This document shows positions 6,938 through 10,642 of a stretch of 10,642 nt of DNA, in pieces. The stretch is taken from the NCBI GenBank assembly GCA_004195335.1, contig SDWK01000312.1, forward strand, positions 1 through 10,642, in the 5' to 3' direction. Source of the stretch: Shewanella sp. (GTDB lineage Bacteria > Pseudomonadota > Gammaproteobacteria > Enterobacterales > Shewanellaceae). The translations under genes were made by a program, and so were the position numbers. Under the pieces are notes generated by a model. It saw only the letters and a program-made list of their open reading frames with translations. It was not told where the DNA came from and did not search any database. Every line of letters starts with the position of its first letter. The first letter of the stretch is position 1.

Positions 6938-8479
6938 CTAACCTGAGATAAGTACCTTAAATTGGCTTAACAACTTCTTGTCATCCTGACGCCCGTATTT
7001 AATTAAGATGTCATCTTTGCCATCACCATTAAGATCGTCACTGGACAACATATCGCCTTCTTGTGGCAACAGGGTATTAAATTGCTCACTGCGACGCTTA
7101 AACTGTTTTCCACCGGGATCGCCCAAGTAAACTTTTAATCTATCCTGACCATCCGAGAGTAAGAGATCCTGCAATTTATCCCCGTTAATATCGGCCAGCT
7201 TAACCACAGGGCTACCGCTTTGACCCGATGTGAGACTAAAACTTAGCTCAACCTCTTTAGATACATTGGGAATAGCCGGGAAAAGACTGTCATTGCCCAT
7301 CTTAAACAGATAGACATCCTGATCGATACTACCCGATACCAGCGCGCCGATGATCTGTGACAAACCAATATCGAATCCGGCCACCATCACCTCAAGCTTG
7401 TCATCATTATCGATATCGATAAACTCCAACCCCGTTAGTGTCCCCTCAGCGTGCACAACACTGTTCGCCTTGGCCGGAAAAACCAGCTTGCCCTTGATCT
7501 TTTCACCGAGAAAGACTTCATAATCATTGACCCTATCCAGTACACCGGAACTCTTAGTGTATCTAAGCACAAGATCGGTAATGCCATCATTATTGATGTC
7601 TCTGACCTCCTCAACCTTCCTGTATATCAAGGAACTTTGATCTAACGACTCGCCGTAGGCATCACGCTTATTCCACCAATCGACACCACTGATGGCTTGT
7701 CTGACGGGTATGTAGCTAGCCAAGGTGTTAAACATGCCGGTTTCATTTTGCGGGTACACCTCCAACTCACCTTCGGCAATCTTAATGATATCTTTGCGAC
7801 CATCCAGGTTGGCATCGCTGATATAGAGCTTAGACTCGATATACTCAGCGCCATGCTTGTTCACTTTAACCTGTGGAGTTATCGGCAAGGTCTGCTCTTC
7901 AAATCCTCCCTCAGCCTTCGCTATCAGAAGCCTTACTTGTGAAAAATCGCTAACCAGGATGTCGGCAAGCTTATCGCCGTTAAGGTCTCGTACAAACTCA
8001 CCGCGACGGATGAAATCCGGACGTTTCTTTAGCGTAATAGAGTTAATCTCTGTAATGACATCGAAAGGGGCTAAACTGTTCGCAGGCACATACTGAACAA
8101 GATGCTCACTGGACAAAAAATAGAGTCCCTGTTTTCCCTGGCCGTTATCACTCTCATCGCTGATATCGAAAGAGTAGAACGAAGGTGGAAGTAGTAATTT
8201 TTGGAATAGGCTATAACGTTGATTGTCGGTATTTAATGTGTAAATACCTAACCACTTTTGCAGGTTGTCATCCACGCCGAAGGTAACCAACTCTTTCCCG
8301 GGAGAGGGCAATAGATCGACGGGCAGCACTGGGTGAGTAAGATTAAACGGCGCCTGAATGGTGTGCTCTTCCATACTGATAAGTTCATCTCTATCGGCAG
8401 CGATAGCTCCCGATGAGGCCAACAGAGCTGTTAAGCCTGCCAGAGCCCTGTATGTAAATCCTTTTTTATCACTTCCCAT
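6938..8479 (-). CDS. Secreted FG-GAP/VCBS-repeat protein
   Basis: Starting at ATG 8479 this is a 513-residue protein with a Sec signal peptide (MGSDKKGFTYRALAGLTALLASSGAIAA, written here in parts: basic start, hydrophobic 12-22, AIA-A cleavage near 28). The in-frame GTG at 8497 is an alternative, but GGGGAG lies 10 bases before ATG 8479 and nothing suitable precedes the GTG. Calcium-loop-like repeats of type D-x-N-x-D-G-x-x-D are at 165-173, 222-230, 294-302, 355-363, 430-438 and 482-490, each followed by hydrophobic strand residues. A degenerate copy sits near 106-120. A spacing of about 50-75 residues suits a beta-propeller of the integrin-alpha/VCBS kind, facing the periplasm or exported. 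There is no membrane anchor and no catalytic motif that I recognise. Such proteins often bind ligands or partners, but no function is assignable. Confidence 0.87.
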   Translation of the reverse strand: MGSDKKGFTYRALAGLTALLASSGAIAADRDELISMEEHTIQAPFNLTHPVLPVDLLPSPGKELVTFGVDDNLQKWLGIYTLNTDNQRYSLFQKLLLPPSFYSFDISDESDNGQGKQGLYFLSSEHLVQYVPANSLAPFDVITEINSITLKKRPDFIRRGEFVRDLNGDKLADILVSDFSQVRLLIAKAEGGFEEQTLPITPQVKVNKHGAEYIESKLYISDANLDGRKDIIKIAEGELEVYPQNETGMFNTLASYIPVRQAISGVDWWNKRDAYGESLDQSSLIYRKVEEVRDINNDGITDLVLRYTKSSGVLDRVNDYEVFLGEKIKGKLVFPAKANSVVHAEGTLTGLEFIDIDNDDKLEVMVAGFDIGLSQIIGALVSGSIDQDVYLFKMGNDSLFPAIPNVSKEVELSFSLTSGQSGSPVVKLADINGDKLQDLLLSDGQDRLKVYLGDPGGKQFKRRSEQFNTLLPQEGDMLSSDDLNGDGKDDILIKYGRQDDKKLLSQFKVLISG

Positions 8480-8833
8480 TAACCACACACTCCCCACTAA
8501 TGTTGGATACGAATCAATTTCATCTCCATGACTAATCTATCGACTCTGAAAAAAAAAGGAAGCTCGGTTAACGGACTGTTACAAACTAACTCGATGGGAT
8601 AGAGAGCAAGAGGCGGTAAACAGCGTCATCACCATCGCCACTCCATTCCTCAATCAAAGAATAAAACAACTATAACCTTTTAGTTACAAAACCTCATGTT
8701 TATCAGCCTATTAACAAGAGAACGAGATCTAGAAAGATTGATATGAGAAGTGATCTTTGTCACATACCTCCAGCCAGTTCAATGAGAGAATTGCCGCCTT
8801 TTTCTCCCCTAAATGATCTCAGACTAATTTTAT
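8480..8833. other. 354-base intergenic region between divergent FG-GAP and rarD genes
   Basis: I find no convincing gene in this stretch. It holds a nine-base A run (8549-8557), generally AT-rich sequence as expected of two divergent promoters, and one CRP-like site described separately. I could not pick -35/-10 pairs with confidence in either direction. The sequence just before the rarD ATG lacks a clear ribosome site. Confidence 0.6.
8746..8767. promoter_or_regulatory. CRP-like binding site upstream of rarD
   Basis: AGTGA-TCTTTG-TCACA matches the CRP core TGTGA-N6-TCACA in nine of ten positions. The centre is about 77 bases before the rarD ATG, a distance that fits class I or II activation depending on the start site, and about 277 bases from the FG-GAP start. 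This suggests cAMP-CRP control of rarD. The match is to an established consensus, while occupancy is an inference. Confidence 0.5.
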
Positions 8834-9763
8834 ATGCACTCCACTGACACCAGTAAGGTACGTTCATCCATTCAGGGTAACTCCCTTGCGGCTTTCTCCT
8901 TTCTTTTATGGGGATTAATGCCGCTTTATTATCAGTACCTACCCGGTGCGGATATCAATGAGATGTTGGCCTTTCGAATCTTGTTTTCCGTGCCCTTCAT
9001 GGCATTGGTGTTCTTAGTCTTGCGCCGAAAAATGCCTTCGATAAAGCTTGTGATGTCCGATAAGCGCTCCCTCGCCCTGTGCGGATTGGCTACGCTTATC
9101 ATGTGCGTCTCTTGGTATAGTTTCACCTGGGCCATCACCCACGGTCAGGTATTAGCGGCGAGTTTAGGCTTCTTTATCAATCCTATCTTTGCCATAGGCT
9201 TAGGCGTGATTTTTCTCAAAGATAAGCTCACTTCGGCACAAAAAGCCGCCGTCATGCTCGGAACTGCCGGTATAGGCTACATGGTATATAGCTATGGAGA
9301 GCTGCCTTGGTTGGCACTTAGCATGGGGGGATTTTTTGCTCTCTATGGATTGTGTAAAAAATTTATCCGTTTCGACTCGCTGACATCGGTGACTTTAGAA
9401 GCTCTGCTTTTAGTGCCATTTGCTGCCCTCTACATTATTTGGCTATGGGTATCAGATCAAAGCGTGGCACTCGGCGGTGAGCTTTCTCAATTGCTGCTCT
9501 ATATGGGAACGGCACCAGTCACCCTGTTACCGCTGATTTTTTTCGCCTTAGCCATCAGCCGTACCAGCCTGTCTATGATAGGTCTGATGCAATATATCGA
9601 ACCCAGCATGCACTTTTTATTAGCCGTACTCCTGTTTAATGAACACTTCGATCAGGTAAAAGTGGTGAGTTTCGCGTTAATATGGACGGGATTACTTCTC
9701 TGCTCTCTGGAGGCTCTACCCGCCTTGAAGCAGCGAATATTTACCCATAGACGTAATACCTAA
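8834..9763 (+). CDS. rarD: RarD family EamA transporter
   Basis: This is a 309-residue inner-membrane protein with about ten hydrophobic helices, close to the usual RarD length of about 295-300. Characteristic stretches are the N-terminal GNSLAAFSFLLWGLMPLYY, EMLAFRILFSVPFM, the middle SWYSFTWAITHGQVLAASLGFFINP, LPWLALSMGGFFALYGLCKK, and the C-terminal GTAPVTLLPLIFFALA and QYIEPSMHFLLAVLLFNE. These match the RarD subgroup of the drug/metabolite transporter (EamA) superfamily. RarD was named for chloramphenicol sensitivity in other bacteria, but its natural substrate is not established. The ATG at 8834 has no clear Shine-Dalgarno sequence. No better in-frame start precedes the first helix, so it is kept. 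The gene is preceded by a CRP-like site and converges on a hydrolase gene, leaving 38 bases with only a weak hairpin. Confidence 0.92.
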   Translation: MHSTDTSKVRSSIQGNSLAAFSFLLWGLMPLYYQYLPGADINEMLAFRILFSVPFMALVFLVLRRKMPSIKLVMSDKRSLALCGLATLIMCVSWYSFTWAITHGQVLAASLGFFINPIFAIGLGVIFLKDKLTSAQKAAVMLGTAGIGYMVYSYGELPWLALSMGGFFALYGLCKKFIRFDSLTSVTLEALLLVPFAALYIIWLWVSDQSVALGGELSQLLLYMGTAPVTLLPLIFFALAISRTSLSMIGLMQYIEPSMHFLLAVLLFNEHFDQVKVVSFALIWTGLLLCSLEALPALKQRIFTHRRNT

Positions 9764-9801
9764 AATCAGTATTGCCCCTTTTCGCCAAGAGGAAAACGGA
9801 C

Positions 9802-10380
9802 TTATTCCGAGCTAAGATTATCCAAGATTTCGGTGACAATTTTACGACTGAAGATGACCGACAGGTGCAGCACGATAAAGAACCTTTTGTTTTCAGCAAC
9901 AGGCCAATAGGAGCTGGAGCTCGGCACTATGGTGAAATCTATCGGCGTCCAATATGAGAATACATTGACCCCCTGCAAGCTGACTTCATCAGCATCGAGA
10001 GATCGCAGCAATGCGCTGTTAGGCCTAAGCTGTCTCATCCCTTTCGATGGGTAGGGAAGATAAGCCCAGTAGCTGCCCTGATGAGGCGTCGATAGAGAAA
10101 AAAAGTTTACCGTTCGAGTGGCCCCGCCTAGTTTCTGCAGATAGTAGCGAGCTATAACTCCTCCCATACTAAAACCAACCAGACTAATCGGCTCATTTTC
10201 ACCGAAGCGCGCCTCTATCTGTTGCTTTAGGCTCGCACTGGCGTACTCGATGCCGTGACGGCCATCAAATGGAGCAAGTGTCGGCGTGAAGCACTCATAG
10301 CCTTGCGCTTCGAATTGGCGTTTCATCCAACCAAGAACACGGCCCGTATTAAAAATTCCATGTACCAGAACTAATTTCAT
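9802..10380 (-). CDS. Small alpha/beta hydrolase (lipase/esterase-like)
   Basis: This is a compact 192-residue alpha/beta hydrolase. It starts directly with the first core strand, MKLVLVHGIFNTG, where the HG motif forms the oxyanion region. The nucleophile elbow is GFSMGG with S71, the acid is D148 in TPIDFTIVP, and the base is H172 in VLHLSVIFS, so the triad is complete. STPHQGSYWAYL (97-108) and the PIDFTIVPSSSS pattern resemble the PGAP1-like/LipA-EstA triacylglycerol lipase group, which acts on esters or amides. No signal peptide is seen, so it is probably cytoplasmic. Only a weak AGG-type ribosome site precedes ATG 10380. The gene is alone, convergent with rarD. The substrate is unknown. 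Confidence 0.88.
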   Translation of the reverse strand: MKLVLVHGIFNTGRVLGWMKRQFEAQGYECFTPTLAPFDGRHGIEYASASLKQQIEARFGENEPISLVGFSMGGVIARYYLQKLGGATRTVNFFSLSTPHQGSYWAYLPYPSKGMRQLRPNSALLRSLDADEVSLQGVNVFSYWTPIDFTIVPSSSSYWPVAENKRFFIVLHLSVIFSRKIVTEILDNLSSE

Positions 10381-10491
10381 CCAGCCTACTCTTCATATTT
10401 TCAGCATTCATCTCTTAAGGGGCAAAGTACACAGTAAAAGCACGACCAAGAGTAATGAGCGATCACATCTGTATATCGATTGGTATTAGCC

Positions 10492-10519
10492 CCGATAACG
10501 AGTCTAGGTTATTTATCGG
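10492..10519. repeat. Inverted repeat in the right-hand gene-free region
   Basis: CCGATAA (10492-10498) and TTATCGG (10513-10519) are perfect inverted arms with a 14-base spacer. Nothing nearby shows what it serves. It could be an operator or the leader of a gene that starts beyond the window. Confidence 0.4.
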
Positions 10520-10544
10520 TTAATGTTTGCTATCATGCGCTCAT

Positions 10545-10642
10545 ATACCCAAACAACCTCGAAATGCAGGATTCAGCATGTCGAGAAGTGACAGAGTTCA
10601 AGGCATGAAATTGCAGTACTAGTCATTCTAATTCAATATTTC
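10545..10642. repeat. Possible end of a dispersed intergenic repeat, cut by the window edge
   Basis: The stretch from TATACCCAAACAACCTC to the edge has no coding capacity beyond very short frames. It contains an imperfect hairpin: CTCGAAATGC (10558-10567) and GCATGTCGAG (10576-10585), nine of ten bases paired, loop AGGATTCA. Its wording recalls intergenic repeat sequences seen in Shewanella-type genomes, some of which are mis-annotated as tiny peptides. This is memory-based resemblance only. The repeat would continue past 10642. Confidence 0.35.

Noticed and set aside
5295..8479. Operon of the FG-GAP and DUF4397-like genes
   Set aside because: A gap of 272 bases with a GC-rich hairpin and a separate upstream inverted repeat argues for independent transcripts.
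8932..9138. 68-codon minus-strand frame inside rarD
   Set aside because: It is antisense to conserved RarD segments and lacks any supporting feature.
9772..9957. 61-codon plus-strand frame after rarD
   Set aside because: It mostly overlaps the 3' end of the hydrolase gene, including its catalytic His codon, and has no family features.
10452..10467. Possible CRP site around GATCACA upstream of the right edge
   Set aside because: Only the right half TCACA matches. The left half GTAAT is far from TGTGA.
10579..10623. Tiny frame MSRSDRVQGMKLQY and an overlapping one from ATG 10564
   Set aside because: Both are under 16 codons, have no ribosome site and sit in a probable repeat, so I do not call them genes.

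Overview
The window looks like chromosome from a marine gammaproteobacterium, most probably Shewanella or a close relative. This rests on the overall protein style, moderate GC with AT-rich intergenic regions, a RarD-type permease and many small lipoproteins. The genus is inferred from general resemblance, because there is no rRNA or other marker gene here. There are nine protein-coding genes, two of them with start codons I revised and one cut by the left edge. I see no RNA gene, CRISPR array, complete insertion sequence or prophage gene.

Left third (1-3282). On the minus strand lies a two-gene unit. A polyprenyl-phosphate glycosyltransferase (140-1171) overlaps by four bases (ATGA) the start of an ArnT/PMT-like membrane glycosyltransferase that leaves the window (1-143). 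The first enzyme would load a sugar on undecaprenyl phosphate and the second would transfer it to an envelope acceptor such as lipid A or a glycan. Divergent to this unit is an OmpR-family response regulator (1299-1985) overlapped by its sensor histidine kinase (1985-3253), closed by a strong bidirectional terminator (3261-3282). The layout suggests that the two-component system controls the envelope-modification genes, as PmrAB and PhoPQ do elsewhere. That link is an inference.

Middle (3315-8479). A glycine-zipper lipoprotein (3315-4130, minus) is divergent to a gene for an XRE-type helix-turn-helix protein with a long C-terminal domain I cannot place with certainty (4281-5261, plus). That gene ends in a bidirectional terminator overlapping its last codons. 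It converges on a lipoprotein with apparently four DUF4397-like repeats and a TTG start (5295-6665, minus). Upstream on the same strand is a secreted FG-GAP/VCBS-repeat protein with at least six calcium-loop-like repeats (6938-8479). Together these give three exported proteins of unknown function, but separate terminators and gaps argue against one operon.

Right third (8480-10642). A 354-base intergenic region carries a near-consensus CRP-like site upstream of a RarD/EamA transporter gene (8834-9763, plus). That gene converges on a small alpha/beta hydrolase (9802-10380, minus) with a complete Ser-Asp-His triad. The last 260 bases hold no convincing gene. They contain two inverted repeats, and the stretch from about 10545 to the edge may be one end of a dispersed intergenic repeat.

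I did not find a clear new multi-gene system. The best candidates for follow-up are the two-component/polyprenyl-sugar locus, the helix-turn-helix protein with its unassigned domain, and the repeat-like right edge.
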